A DNA stretch of 64,000 nucleotides, taken from the NCBI GenBank assembly GCA_958295665.1, contig OY282558.1, positions 334,711,106 through 334,775,105 of the forward strand. Reading direction: 5' to 3'. The notes under the pieces were generated by a model. The model searched no databases. It was not told the DNA's origin and saw nothing but the letters and a program-made list of their open reading frames with translations. Made by a program: the position numbers and the translations under genes. Origin of the DNA: Tipula vernalis. Taxonomy: Eukaryota > Arthropoda > Insecta > Diptera > Tipulidae. Shown piece after piece: positions 35,571 through 47,381 of this stretch (position 1 is the stretch's first letter; every line of letters begins with the position of its first letter).

Positions 35571-36230
35571 TGTTGCCGAAAAGTAAGGTAATGGGGTGAA
35601 AATTTGGTACTACCATGAGCCACGTTACGGAGAGCGGCAGCTACTTCTTGAAGGTGTACATCCCATACATTAAGCATTGAATCCGATAGATAAGAGCGTA
35701 TGTCAGATAGAACAGTTCTATTTACGCGTTCGGACGCGTTGCTTTGAGGCGAATAAATAGGGGTAAGAATGTGTGCTACACCATATTTATCCAACAGCTC
35801 TTGAAATATTTTTGACATAAACTGTTTGCCGTTGTCGCTAATCACGAATTCTGGGACTGAAAAAAGATGAAACAAATCATTCTCCAGAAAATTACAAATT
35901 AATGAAGCTGACGCTTCTCGTAAAGGCTTGAAGGGGACAAACTTCGAATAGTGGTCTAATACAATGAAGATATAAGCATTTCCTCGTTTTGACCGTGGAT
36001 ATGTACCTAAAAGATCTATGTATATCCTCTGAAATGGGCGGATGGAATCTCAGGTTTGGTACAATAAAATAAATTCCTTGACGTCGAGAGCCATTCGATT
36101 CCAAGGAAATTGCCTTCGAAGCCTCTCGAGTGTTTTAGCTATTCCCATGTGAGCCGATGATGGTGGTATATGTGGTTGTTCTACCAACGAAGCGATAAGC
36201 TTCAAAGGAACAACCAGTCGTCAAGCAGGT
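35571..36230 (-). pseudogene. Ty3/gypsy integrase core
   Basis: On the minus strand from about 36100 to 35580 runs the integrase. A RSFRYIS..KTRKCLYLHCI piece (broken frames of the zinc-binding and first catalytic Asp area) is followed, in the longer frame 35875-35571, by PEFVISDNGKQF (second Asp), HILTPIYSPQSNASERVNRT (catalytic Glu in SNASERVNR) and GSTKFSPHYLTF. The DNA then meets the nested Tc1 element. Frameshifts near 35890 and 36100 show it is dead. Confidence 0.85.
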
Positions 36231-36239
36231 AAATCCGTA

Positions 36240-37024
36240 TTCTCTTAAGGTGTACCAAAAGAAGGAGTGAACAGTAGTTTACTCTCCTTAACACAAAAAT
36301 TCGAGCCCCACTGTCCCAGTTCCTGAACCGTTTTAATATGATCTTGGTATTCCACTACTTCAAATGCAGATGAATCTAAATTTATGTGAAGTGGTTCCAT
36401 GTATTCAGGATTTACCGTGTACTTTGTACAATTTTCAACCTGACCAATAAGGGAAGAAACGCGAATGGGTTCATCGCAGAAAGCACGTGATAATATATCT
36501 TTTACAACATTAACAGACCTTTTTCGGTACCCGATTTGGAAGTTAAAAGCTTGAAGCTTCAAACTCCATCTGGTTAACTGCCCTGACAAATCCTTCTGTG
36601 TCATTAGCCAACGTAAACTTGCATGATCCGTGTAAATAGTCAAATTATACCCTTCCATATACACTCGGAACTGTTTGACGCTCAGTACCGCAGCCTAGCA
36701 TTCCAGCTCCGTAACAGAATAATTTTTTTGGGCGGCATTCAGTTTTTGAGACATGAACGCTATTAGGCGTTCATCTCCGTCGTTGTTCAACTGAAATAAA
36801 ACGCTCCCTACTCCAGCGGCACTGGTGTCACACTGTATATAAAACGGTTTTTTGAAATCCGGATTTGCCAGGACGGGAGCTGTCATAAGAGCTTGTTTCA
36901 AGCTATTGAAGGATCTGTCAGCTGCATCAGACCATTTTAGTTTGACTGATTTTTTGGTTAGGTCTGTCAAAGGAGCAGCGAGGGTTGCAAAATTCTGGAT
37001 GAACCGTCTATACCATCCACACAA
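36240..37024 (-). pseudogene. Ty3/gypsy RNase H domain
   Basis: Read on the minus strand, CGWYRRFIQNFATLAAPLTD (37021 downward) is the connection region after the reverse transcriptase. FYIQCDTSAAGVGSVL and LIAFMSQKLNAAQKNYSVTE hold the RNase H Asp and Glu, and LTIYTDHASLRWL holds the later Asp. A stop near 36695 splits the domain. A DILSRA motif marks its end at about 36480. Confidence 0.85.
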
Positions 37025-37640
37025 CCCAACAATCCACGGATCTGGTTTGTGGTTTTCGGTACTGGGTATTCTTCAATTGCCTTAACCTCTTCGGGATCAG
37101 TACGAAGACAACCATCACCACCCAGATAACCAAGATAGCACACTTCTTTCAACATGAATTTGCTGTTTTCGACATTGATCGTCAAACCTGCTCGTTTCAG
37201 CAAACGCGCTACTTCGCTAAGTAGAGTGAAGTGTTCCGCTAGGGTGGCAGATGTGATCAATAGATCGTCTAAATACACAAATATTCTATCGGGTAGTTCG
37301 TGCGGGATCACTCGGTGCATAAGACGGCGCATTATCTCTGGATTGTGGGTCGAGAGGAATCTGCCAAAAAGCATCCTTAAGGTCGATACTTGAGATGAAA
37401 CAGGTTTGATCCAGTCGACCCAACAATTCATCGATAAGAGGTAAATGGTATGCGTCTTTTACGGTTACTTTATTCAATTCACGAGCATTCAAACACAGAC
37501 GAGCTTTGCATTAGCTTTAGTCACAAAAGTGATAGGTGAACACCAAGAATTCTGGCTTTCTTCGATGACCCCTAAAGATAACATACGGTCCAGTTCCTCG
37601 TACATTCGTTTTTGGACAACAGGTGATACGGAGTAGAATC
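36967..37640 (-). pseudogene. Ty3/gypsy reverse transcriptase
   Basis: The minus-strand motifs run NARELNKVTVKDAYHLPLID (about 37490), FISSIDLKDAFWQIPLD (catalytic Asp in IDLKDAFWQ), then after a frameshift IFVYLDDLLITS (the YxDD box, about 37290) and ENSKFMLKEVCYLGYLGG. A stretch of about 25 codons before YLDD is degraded or missing. Upstream, ERMYEELDRML-like words near 37580 mark the N-terminal part. Non-functional as it stands. Confidence 0.88.
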
Positions 37641-38475
37641 TTTGTTTGACGGGCTTTGCTGCACCAAGGTAATGACATGCGTGACCAGGTTTGTTTTACC
37701 GAGACCTACCTTAGCAAAGGAAGGAAAGAGTGCTACTATATTATATAGTTTAGCCTGATGTACCAGTGAGAGGACATGGAAACCCGGCGTAATGGCGTCA
37801 CCACTCCTGAAGGATTCTGAGTTTAAAGCAGATATGCTCAGTGAAATTCCAAATAACCTCCAGAAATCAATTCCCAGGTAAAGGGGGTGTTCTAACGAAG
37901 GTGTCATATATTTTCATTTGTTTTTCCTGGCCTTTAAAGTTAACTAGAGCATTTATGTATCCAGATATTCGCTTGGATTGTCCACTAGCTGTACTTACGC
38001 TGCACGGAAAACTATGAAAGCCCGTGTATGAATTGCTCAAATATTTATCAGAACCAGCTCCTAACACGCTCATGGTAGCAGCACTATCCAACAGACCATT
38101 GTACTCGACACCATTAATTGTTACCTTTGCATAAGGCCGCTTGTCTATCGGGTCAGTATTAATTATCGAGGATACTATTTCAGATTTATGCTTCCGTTTG
38201 GCTTTCAAATACATACGACTCCTTAAACTTCCTTTGGCACTATAGTATCGTTTACGATTTGCGCTGTTGCTAGTCATACAATTTCTTTCAGTATTAGATG
38301 AGGATGGTTCGTCAGAGAAATAAGAGTCCAAGGACTCAGAAGGAGTTTTTTCGGACTGGATGTCGCTCCAGGTTTGGTCAGAATTCTCCATGCTGGTTCT
38401 GTATTGGCAGCAGCATCTTGCCGGTCGTTGCTGAGCTGAGGAAATTTTTGGGTACTGTGGTTCCCAGTTCTCCAC
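37640..38475 (-). pseudogene. Ty3/gypsy aspartic protease region
   Basis: The frame 38475-37867 contains a long basic linker and then YAKVTINGVEYNGLLDSAAT followed by MSVLG, an aspartic protease active-site block. Retroviral-type proteases have Asp-Ser/Thr-Gly; here the third residue is Ala (DSA), which may be a damaging change or a variant. The usual flap and ILG segments follow in broken frames (LGIDFWRLF near 37830), leading into the reverse transcriptase. Confidence 0.75.
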
Positions 38476-39288
38476 GGTCCCCTTTGATCGTTTCCCTTAC
38501 ATCTAGGGCATTTTGGTGTGACTATGTCCTTCATACCACATCGATAACAAAACCAGCGCGATGGTGGCATTGGGCACTCAGTGAAGACATGACCTATATC
38601 GTCACAATTGTAACAAATGATGTTGGATTGATTAGCCTCAAATGGGGGGTTGTTATTTACAGGTGGTGTGGTGAATCATCCAGAGTAACTTTGCCCGTGA
38701 GATTGGAACATAGATGAATATATGGCTTCAATCTGAGAACTGAATAATGCGGACTAACAGTAGTGTATGGTTCGTAACCAGTATTTTGAAACTGTTGAGG
38801 ATTGTAGTTAGGTAACTGTATGGGCTGAACCTGAGTAACTGAATAGTGAGGAGCCAATTTGTGTATAATTCATTGGGAATTGGATGGTGATAATTAGCGC
38901 TATAACTCAACTCATTGATCCCTCGCCTATACTGATACCCGCCTTGCTCTGTTGCATGGGTGGATCGCTTAATAGACACAAAACTATCTGGGTCGATCTT
39001 TAACTCTGCCCATGTACTCTCCCACCTCGTGCAACTAACAATCAGGTCTCCAACGTTGTTAAATTTTCGATCAGTCAATTGATATCGAAGGCCTGGTCGC
39101 ATGTTCTTCATTAAAATCTTAATGATGTTCTTCTCGGAATACGGGACACTTAACTGTATAGCCAAGCTTGAAATCTGTTGGTAAAACTCGAGAAACGTTT
39201 CATTCGGATGTTGCTTACGAGCTTCAATTTTCTTCTCTATGTCAGAGTCAGGTATTCGGTGCTTAAGTCCCTGCACAAAATGTGGCAA
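38476..39288 (-). pseudogene. Ty3/gypsy gag with CCHC zinc knuckles, 5' truncated
   Basis: The frame 39288-38728 has FVQGLKHRIPDSDIEKKIEA and ETFLEFYQQISSLAIQL, typical of the gag (retrotrans_gag) helical region. In a shifted frame near 38620 a canonical knuckle reads CYNCDDIGHVFTEC (CX2CX4HX4C), followed by CYRCG..KCPRC. The N-terminal half of gag, the leader and the 5' LTR are not found beyond 39288, so the element is truncated there. Confidence 0.8.
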
Positions 39289-39654
39289 TTAATTTTTGAT
39301 ACGAACTACCTTCGAACTGACTACAAATAGTAGTTCTTAGTTTACAATAATCTACACAATCGTTTCCAAAACATTTAGCCTATCTGACATATTCGAATTT
39401 TTCAATAATTTTTAAAACTTTGAACTCACCGCACACTCACGAATTAATGAAGGAGCTGCAGAAAATTAAGCGGGGTGAACGAGCTCCATCTATTCTAAAA
39501 TTAAGTAAAGCAGAAAGATTTCGACATACGACCGTTTAAACAAGATATAAGTTCCTTAAAAATTATTTAAGAAATCTTGAGATGACCATATTTATTTGAA
39601 ATATCTGTCAGTTAACTTACTTTCTCCCTCTCTCTCTGTCAACAATTTTTATTA
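39289..39654. other. Spacer
   Basis: No LTR-like copy of 33574-33658 and no coding sequence. A short tctctctctc run lies near 39628. Confidence 0.4.
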
Positions 39655-40620
39655 TAAAAGGTGATCCAATCGGAGGTTGGTTTTTAAATTTGCCGCCTTT
39701 GTACTAGAGTACCATATGTTATTAGACAGATGCCAAGTAAAAACATTGAACAAAGCGTAATTACTGTTCAATTTTCTTTTTGAAATTTGGTGAAAGTTAT
39801 GCAGAAGTTGTAAGACAATTTCATATAGAATATGGAAGAGAAAATTGTCCGTCAACTGTTGCCTCTTAATGAAAATACAAAATCATTAATTCGTCATCGA
39901 TAACAGCAATTAAACATTCCACCAACTTCTTTATTCAGAATTTTGCACTAAGATTGTTATTTGAAGGCATACAAGATTCAGTTAACTCAAAAAATAAAAC
40001 CATCAGACTTTGGATTACGTAGTCAATTCGCTAATTGGGCCATATTAAAAAAAACTTGAAAATGAGAATATTTTCAACAAAGTCATCTTTAGCGACCAAG
40101 CCAGTTTTGAACTGGGTGGACTTGTAAACAAACAAAATTGTCGAATTTGCGGGGAAGAAAATCCACGAGAAATAGTGGAAAAACTGATGCATCCACAGCA
40201 AGTGATTGTCTGGTGTGGTTTTTGGGCTGCTGTTACTGTAAATGGACCTCAATATCGGAAAATGATTAAGAATTTTTTGCTTGACGAATTGGAAGGTATG
40301 GATGTCCAGAATATGTGGTTTTAGAGGGAATATTAATTTTCCCAAAAATTTTTCCTATTGGGCTATTTGAAGGCAAAAGTCTGTGGCAACCATCTACAAA
40401 CAATGGATGATCTAAAGGAGAATATTATTAATTATATTCAAGAAATTTAGCTGCAGCTAAGCCAGAATGTCATCGAAAATTTTGGTAAAAGAATGGTAAC
40501 TTACCGTACATCAAAATTTAGATACTTATAAAATAATCTAAAAATTCATCTCAAGCCTCTAGAACCAAAAAGACTTATTACAATTCCAGAAAGGTGCCTT
40601 AAACTTTAGTAAATATATAA
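39655..40620 (+). pseudogene. Tc1/mariner-superfamily transposase with internal deletion
   Basis: The plus-strand translation shows QQLNIPPTSLFRIL (about 39906), KAYKIQLTQKIKPSDFGLRS, FANWA, FNKVIFSDQASFELGG (39974-40110, first catalytic Asp), VNKQNCRI.GEENPREIVEK and VIVWCGFWAAVTVNGPQY (about 40200-40256), then LEGMDVQNMWF (about 40290-40320). It then jumps to LLGYLKAKVCGN (about 40350). The block between, which should hold the second and third catalytic residues, is deleted. A ggtgatccaatcggaggttg stretch near 39660 may be part of the left terminus. Several stops; dead. Confidence 0.78.
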
Positions 40621-41860
40621 TTTTTACAACGCACTACACGCCTAGTTTGGATGATCAGAAGTCCTAATTTCCACGGACGTATCCTCGATTTTCAACTTTC
40701 TGCTGGTCTCCGTGGAAATTTCTTACATTATCCTGGTTTTTAGATAATATTCATTCACGTCGCTAAATTTATAACAGACATGGCAAAATACCGGAGGAAT
40801 TAGAAAAATTGTAATTTCAACACTTTCAATAAGAATAATTCAGACCCGCAAACTATTATTAGAGCTTTTGAACAAATAGCGAGCATTTGCATTGATGCAG
40901 ATTCAATGAATCAAAGAAAGGAATCAATTTCAATTATATGTATGTGTACTGCATAAGGTTGTTTAATTCTCTCCCACATAATGGGTAAGTATTTCTAACG
41001 TAAATATTTTATTTAAGAAATCAACTTCACCCCAAATGATACGCCCCAAAACAAGAAATTATTTAGGTCGTGATTTAATCTATTTTAGATAAAAATTATT
41101 CAAATATAAAATTTCGCTAACATATATCGACAAAATGTGTGTGTTCCATATATTGCTAGAGGCGGAGAAAATGGTTTCGGTTGAATGCGTATAGCGCTGT
41201 CGCGCTGCAAAAATATTGGGTACCACAAAATTTTAAATTACGAGCCTTTCAGTGCCTCATTGAGAGGTGTCAACGTTTTTATTCGTTATATATCTTGTTT
41301 TCATGAACGAGGTTAATACCACTGACAAACTAGTGATTAGCTAAGTGCGATTAAACCGATAAATTCGTTAAATTAAATGTTGATCTCATTGTTTATTGAG
41401 CAAGGTAAACTATTAGGATTTTTGTTCTGTCGATCTCCTCCGGCTTATTTCTACTGGTTGATGTGTCGCTGTATTGTCTCAAACACAGTTTTGCTCTGAC
41501 TACGTTACAATATTAAAGCTCCATGCCATTGTTTGCCTTAAACTTTGAAATTTATCTTATTTTGTTTCAATGGGGAGATGATTTTCAACAACTAACAAAA
41601 ATTGATTCAAATTTTATAAGTATGTAGGTAATAAATTAAATCCGAAATATTATGGTTCCCTGAATGGCTATCAAACGTAAAACTATGATTTTTTGTACCG
41701 CCAAACTATAATCGTTCATATTTCAAAGAATAAAATTTTTGGATGTTTTCTTTACTTTTTGCTAAATATTTTAAAATTGTTAATTAAAACAAATTAATTA
41801 ACATTTTATAAATAAATATATTTTCAACAACTATGAAATTTATTCATCGAGGCTTGTCCA
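40621..41860. other. Unassigned AT-rich DNA
   Basis: A short hairpin with 13-base arms (aatttccacggac and its complement) lies at about 40660-40722, which could be a decayed inverted-repeat fragment. Otherwise no coding or repeat signal. Confidence 0.4.
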
Positions 41861-41866
41861 GTATAC

Positions 41867-42180
41867 CAGATGGGTTTCGTTGGATGTGTCTGCCATGCTT
41901 CGGGACGGCTAATCTACATGTAGGACCCCCTTGACCAGAACGTTTGCTGCCTTCGATATTTTTCAATCTATTCTCTTTTGCCTCCTCAGGCCAATCTCCT
42001 TTTCAGTAAGTATGTAGGTTCCCCAAGTTCAAATTTTTCGGTTTATTCAAGCATTGGCCACGTCTGACTATATATTCATCCACGACCATCCCTGAAGCCT
42101 AATCGGGTACTTTTACCGCGTCATACCTCTGGTTCTTGAGCTGTTTAACGGTAGCTGGGACGCATTCGTTACAGAATATG
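41867..42180 (-). pseudogene. Possible coding remnant, unrecognised
   Basis: One minus-strand frame stays open for about 105 codons with only two internal stops. It has higher GC than its surroundings and coding-like composition (for example FCNECVPATVKQLKNQRYDA and EEAKENRLKNIEGSKRSGQG). I do not recognise a family. It may be the remains of a mobile-element protein or a host exon. Confidence 0.3.
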
Positions 42181-42384
42181 AAGTGCTTTGCGTATCGCAT
42201 GCTTTGCGTTAAAATTTTTAGTATTTGCATTATAACGAAAAATAATTTTTAATAATTCTTACTTAAAAATTGTTAACCTCATAACCTGTCATTATTAACC
42301 TAACCTATAATATAATTTAAACGGATCTCATTCAAACGGGAAACTTGGTATGTGGGATATGGCATTTGGATTTATCTAAATGTA

Positions 42385-42460
42385 CATAATTACAGGTTCA
42401 AAGCTCGATAGGGGTGGGATGCCAAAGAAGTACCTGATCTTCTGATTCTAAATTTAAGAA
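42385..42460 (+). mobile_element. SINE fragment, third copy
   Basis: The stretch caggttcaaagctcgatagg followed by ggtgggatgcc aligns with the B box and following body of the SINE at 30355 and 56542 (gggttcgaatcccgatagg, gcgggatg), with several substitutions. The tRNA-like head and the tail are missing. Confidence 0.55.
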
Positions 42461-44182
42461 CTTTTCGGTTTTTGAAACTCTACTACTGTTAGCGATCGGG
42501 ATGAGAAATATCGGATCTGTCGTTGTGAAGACCATAGCACAAAAAACTTTAGCAGAAGTAAATATGCGTGGGAGAGAGTGGTAGGGTTCCTTGCAAACGC
42601 TATCAAGCTAAAATTGTACAGAATGTTGATCGTAGGTGCATTGTCATATTCGGCTGTGACAAGGGGCCGCTGATGCCTCAAAATAAAAGTTAGCTGAATA
42701 ACAACTTTCGAAAGAAAAGTCATGCGTGTTACATTTGGCCGCGATGATAATTTCATAAAATGGGTGAATACGCCTCGTTTATTCTGATTATTTAAAACAA
42801 TAGGAAAAGGTGGTTCATCTTCGAAATCAATAAGGCCAAATTGTTGATACCCCCTACTATTTGAGATCAGATGAATATTTAAAAATAAAATTTTAGAGAA
42901 AGGACGTTTGTTCTACATTTTCCACAATATTTTCTTAACAGTTTAAAATCTGTACTTCAGTTGCGCTAAATATTATTTTCAATAATATTAGCGGTTCATT
43001 AACATTAGCGAAATAAAAATCAACACTTGTTCTGCAAATAATATTTTAATTTAATAATCCAATCTATCTTTCTATAAATGGCAAATAAAACGAAAAGTAA
43101 CCTTGCAAGAAGACTTTTTGTTACCAGCCTGGTGGTGAATAGCGTAATATAGTATTAAAATGAAAAATTGAACATGTTTAACTAGAAGAAGATCACATGT
43201 CTACAGAACTTCTTCTCCTTAGTAGATGTCATACAAAAAGTCTGCTGAAGTACACCACTCCAGAATCAGACCAAATCAGATTCAAAACAGAAAAACAATA
43301 AAAAAAAACAAATATTGTTGGTAAGAAGAGCATTATAAACAAACAATCAAGAAATGATAATATTTGATTCACAACATGTTGTGGCAATTCAGTTTTCGCG
43401 GATTTATAAATTATGTGTTCAACCACATGTATATAATTATTTTATAAAAAAAAATCAACCACGTGATTTAAATAGAAACTTAACCGAAAGGATTGAGTCA
43501 TTAAAATCTAAAGCCGATTGAACAAGTATAGGCTAGTTTATCGTTTTTACCTAGCCAATGTATAATTTCGTGTTTTCTTCTTAATCCAAAATGTTACCAA
43601 ATTGACCATAATAAATAATGGACATCCGATCCGATAATTTATTGAATAATATTTAGTTTTGTAAACAGAAACGTTTGAAGATTTATGTAAGACGGTAAAA
43701 ATTTAATAATGTTAAATGAACTTAAGGCTTCACATGTGGCCTTGGCCAACTATATTAAAGTTAAAAACACTCTCGTTTACATTTAAACAACACCGCAATA
43801 AAACTGTAGTAAAAATTGCAATTCGAAAACCCCGCCAATTTTTAAAATATTCTGTGATTTATAATAGTAAATATGTTTGAGAACCACTGTAGACCTTGAA
43901 CTTGCTTCAACGGGTCATGTTTCATTTAATTGAACATTCTTTTAAACCTAAAACAGTTTAAGATTAGCTTTGGTATCTTGACAATTATAGTGATTATTAA
44001 ATTTTTTAATCGGACCCCCCGATTATAGTACCGGAATGAGTACAATATAGTTAAAAACTATATCATTTGAGAATGTAATTACTTTAATTGATTTGAGAAA
44101 AGTAGCGCTCTTATGGTGTCATCACAATGTGTTACTAAGCGCATGATAATAATTTAAATTAGCGATTCTTAAACAAAGGAAT
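42461..44182. other. Unassigned AT-rich DNA
   Basis: No recognised gene. The region contains one minus-strand open frame of 100 codons (42454-42756) without a motif. Confidence 0.4.
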
Positions 44183-44456
44183 ATATCGCACGTGACCAAG
44201 AATAGTGACACAACTCAAAATTTCAAATTTTTCAGGAGAGCAAAAGAAAAAACGCTAATTTCGATTTTACTACACTACTCTCTATGGGCGTCAAAAAAGG
44301 AAGATCGGAAAATTAAGCCGTCTCTCGCTTTGTACAATAAATATGAAAACGTCACTATGTCTGGTTATGAAATCGATCATTGCGCATCTTTTCATCGAAT
44401 TATCTCAAAAACTCAATTTTTTGAGTTGTGTCACTTTTCTATGTCATGTGCGATAT
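44183..44456. mobile_element. MITE with about 37-bp terminal inverted repeats
   Basis: The left end reads atatcgcacgtgaccaagaa then tagtgacacaactcaaaa. The right end is its complement with a few mismatches, ending gtgacatagaaaa-type sequence and gtgcgatat. The 274-base element has no coding sequence. Flanks are AT-rich (tat on both sides), so the target duplication is ambiguous. Confidence 0.7.
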
Positions 44457-44799
44457 GTATATACAATGGTTATTAATTTATATCTAATAATCTTTAGTTG
44501 GTTAAAATTATTTCCGTCTGCTTGAATGGTTTTCAAATTGTTACGGCTACGGGTTAACTGATTAAACTGATCGTGGCGCTAAAATTTGTAAGAGATTCAG
44601 ATTTATCCATTTTTCAGATTTTGAAATTGATTAGTATCTTACAAGGAGACGGCACGCAAGATTTTGTGTGTACACATAGTTTATTATGTTTAGTTTCTGC
44701 AAACTGTGTTCCATACAAAAGTTATACGGTTTTGAGGGGGAAGGAGAATATTATTTGCCGTATATTTTGGGGTTATCTTTAAGGTTATTTCAAGCTCAA

Positions 44800-46372
44800 A
44801 CTAGTTTTTTGGATAGGATCCTGAGGCAGCGCCACGTCGAGCCAGCTCATCGGCTGGTATATTCCCATTACTATTGAAATGTCCTGGCATCCATATTAGA
44901 TGGATATTCAACTGATCTGCCACCTCGTTAAAAGGTGAGGTATAGTTCTGGGCTAGATGAAAGGTTACCATTGTGTAATTTCTATATTCGAAAGGTTTTT
45001 CGATGAAATATATAAAAGAATGAAGAGGCACAATCGCTTCTCTAATATGAACTAGTATTTGTATTTCCAGTATTTTTAACAGGAAAGAAGATAAGCTAAT
45101 AGGTCTAAGGGGCTGCAATATGAACATTTTCCCTCCTTAGGTATGAATATAACCTTCACTTCAGTCCATTTGTTAGGAATGTGGCACAGTTCTAGGCTAC
45201 TCTTAAAAATTATTTTTAGCCAGGAAATGGTTGGATATCCGCAGGGATAATACCATCAGGTTCTGGCGACTTATATGGAATAAAATATTTATTCCCCACA
45301 GAATTTTCCTTCTACTAATAATTTGACGTACCGGGCTATTTGCCCTGTTACTTTCCTATGTAGCAGGCACTAATTCGGAACAACCCGGAAAGTGAGTCTT
45401 CAGCAGATGTTCCAACATTGAAGATAACTTGTTATGGAAGGCCAGTAGATAGTATTTTGCGTAGCCTTGATATCTATGAAGGCTTCTGGATTTTAGCACA
45501 GAATAGTCTCCAATATCTGTTCTTGATGTTTCAGCTGCTGTGCTATTTCGGGTGTAACTTCAATCATTGTACCTCTGCTACTGCGAATTGTAATGGAGCA
45601 GCTTGTTTTCTCAATCCCCAAAACAAATACTCACAATCACTAAGTCACGATGCGAGTATTATTTTTACCACTTAATTATGCTTTTACAATAAAATGTTAT
45701 TTTTCCTTTTGCTGCTTACTTTTCGAAAGCCATATTGTAATTAATTCTACATCAATTCATACAATAAAAATAATATTCTGCATTTTTATGGTTTAATATA
45801 CCACCGGTATTCTTTCTAGCGCTAATATTTAAGAAAAATTGTAAACATAAAATCAATCACCTAAAAGTGGGCTAACTCAAATTGGTGACTAATAGTACAA
45901 CTTAACAATAAAAATTAATAAAAATGATCGAAAATCATTTGATCGTTCGATCCGTTGATCACAATTCTTTCTGTTACTACATTTGGTTTGTGAGTTAAAA
46001 ATTTAATGACATGTGTTCTATAGTAATATACACTGTCAAAACACTTGGCACATCTTAATGCACATGTGTATGTTTTGAGCACTTCCTTATAGGGCCAAGT
46101 CTACAGCAGCTCTTATTTTCCTTGCTTTGTTAAAGAGCCTCCTGCATTTTTGTTGGGTTTGTTGAATCTCCTTGTACTACCAATGTGGCCGAGATTTACT
46201 CCTATTCCTACTAAGAGGACTAGAACCTACCATCGCTTCATTAAAAACGTTGGACAGCTTGTCCACTAAGGCATCAAGTTCCTGCATAGTTTCTGGAGGT
46301 TTTGACATCTGAACTGGAAGTGAATTACTCGGAATAGTTTTAAATGATCCCAGTTGGTTTTCCTCCTGTCCC
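44800..46372 (-). pseudogene. R1/LOA-type LINE: linker, reverse transcriptase, RNase H remains
   Basis: Read down the minus strand: KTIPSNSLPVQMSKPPETMQ and ALVDKLSNVFNEAMVGSSPL, then WYKEIQQTQQKCRRLFNKAR (about 46350-46110), which is the endonuclease-RT linker with its W.N.EL..LR block. Next come VARTRWYYPCGY (decayed 'GPDGI.P'), PNKWTEVKVIFIPK and LRPISLSSFLLKILE (about 45180-45060), the front of the reverse transcriptase. The frame then passes straight into HLIWMPGHFNSNGNIPADEL (about 44920-44850), the RNase H Asp/His block. The palm between is deleted. Confidence 0.8.
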
Positions 46373-47373
46373 CAGTAGCGTAACTAGATACCTGCAGCAC
46401 CCACAGCCGCGGGGAGGGGAGGAGCACGGTTGATTCCATTTGGAAAAGGATGATCTGATTTGCTAAAAGGAGCTAATACTAATCTGAAAAACAAGAAATT
46501 GTTGAAACTATCTTCCTAGAAAAATACCTAACCACGACGGAAAACAATTTGTTTCCCTCGTTAGGAATGCTTTTGTCTTTAGAAAGGGGATTCAATGGAT
46601 ACTTGACTCAAACCAGTCAGCCTCTGTAATGAATTCGTTCGATTTATAGTTTCTCATTTACCGAATCTTTTTTATTACCGATAGGGGGTTAAAATAGTAG
46701 TATACTTGACAAATAATTCGATATTTAAACGAATTTTCGAAATTTTTGTGAGTGCTCTAGATTTTTACATTCTTTCCAAAATTACTCATAAATATCCAAA
46801 TTTTTCGGTATTATTGAAATTAACCGAGATCAATCGAAGAAATTTCTTAAGTTTTTCGACATTCCTAGGATTATTTGAGAATTTTAGAAATTTTCAAATT
46901 TATTCGAATTTTGTTAGTAGATAGTAGATTTTTCGAGATTATGCCAAAATGTCGATATTTCTTCAATTTCCTAGGTTGTTCGAAATTATTCAAGAATGTC
47001 CAGGTTATTTACGTTTTACATGGTGGTGAATCATCGTGGTCGCACATACAGGAATTCCGTTGGTTTTACTTACTTACGAATAATTGGTATTTGGAAACTT
47101 TCTAGAACATTTTAGATACTTTGAATAATATTCGAAATTTGTGATGCTTTGTTGATATACGTATGTATTTAGAAATCATCAAAGCATTGAGTTGTTTGCA
47201 GAGAAATTTCGTTTTATTTGAAGCCATACTTTTAATTAATGTGAGGCTGGACAATACGAAGAAATAAGATTTTAACTAAAAGCTTTACTTGTTCATAGGT
47301 ACAAGAAGCATTTTAAGGGCCCAAGAAAAATTTTGCGGAGTGGGAAGGGGCGAAATTTGTAGTTAAGCCACTG
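46373..47373. mobile_element. hAT-type element, 1001 bp, inserted in the LINE
   Basis: The ends are inverted: cagtagcgtaactagat at the left, and at the right the complement of cagtggcttaactacaaat. An exact 8-base duplication, cctgtccc, flanks it (46365-46372 and 47374-47381), the hAT signature. The interior has no transposase frame and is full of short fold-back words such as tcgaaatttt and cgaattttcg between about 46700 and 47000. On both sides lies the same minus-strand LINE. Confidence 0.88.
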
Positions 47374-47381
47374 CCTGTCCC

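Noticed and set aside
36852..37393. Plus-strand open frames across the gypsy reverse transcriptase
   Set aside because: They are shadows of the minus-strand pol frames, which carry the recognisable motifs.
40660..40722. Hairpin with 13-base arms as a regulatory RNA
   Set aside because: The loop is long, no conserved RNA family is matched, and a decayed inverted repeat explains it more simply.
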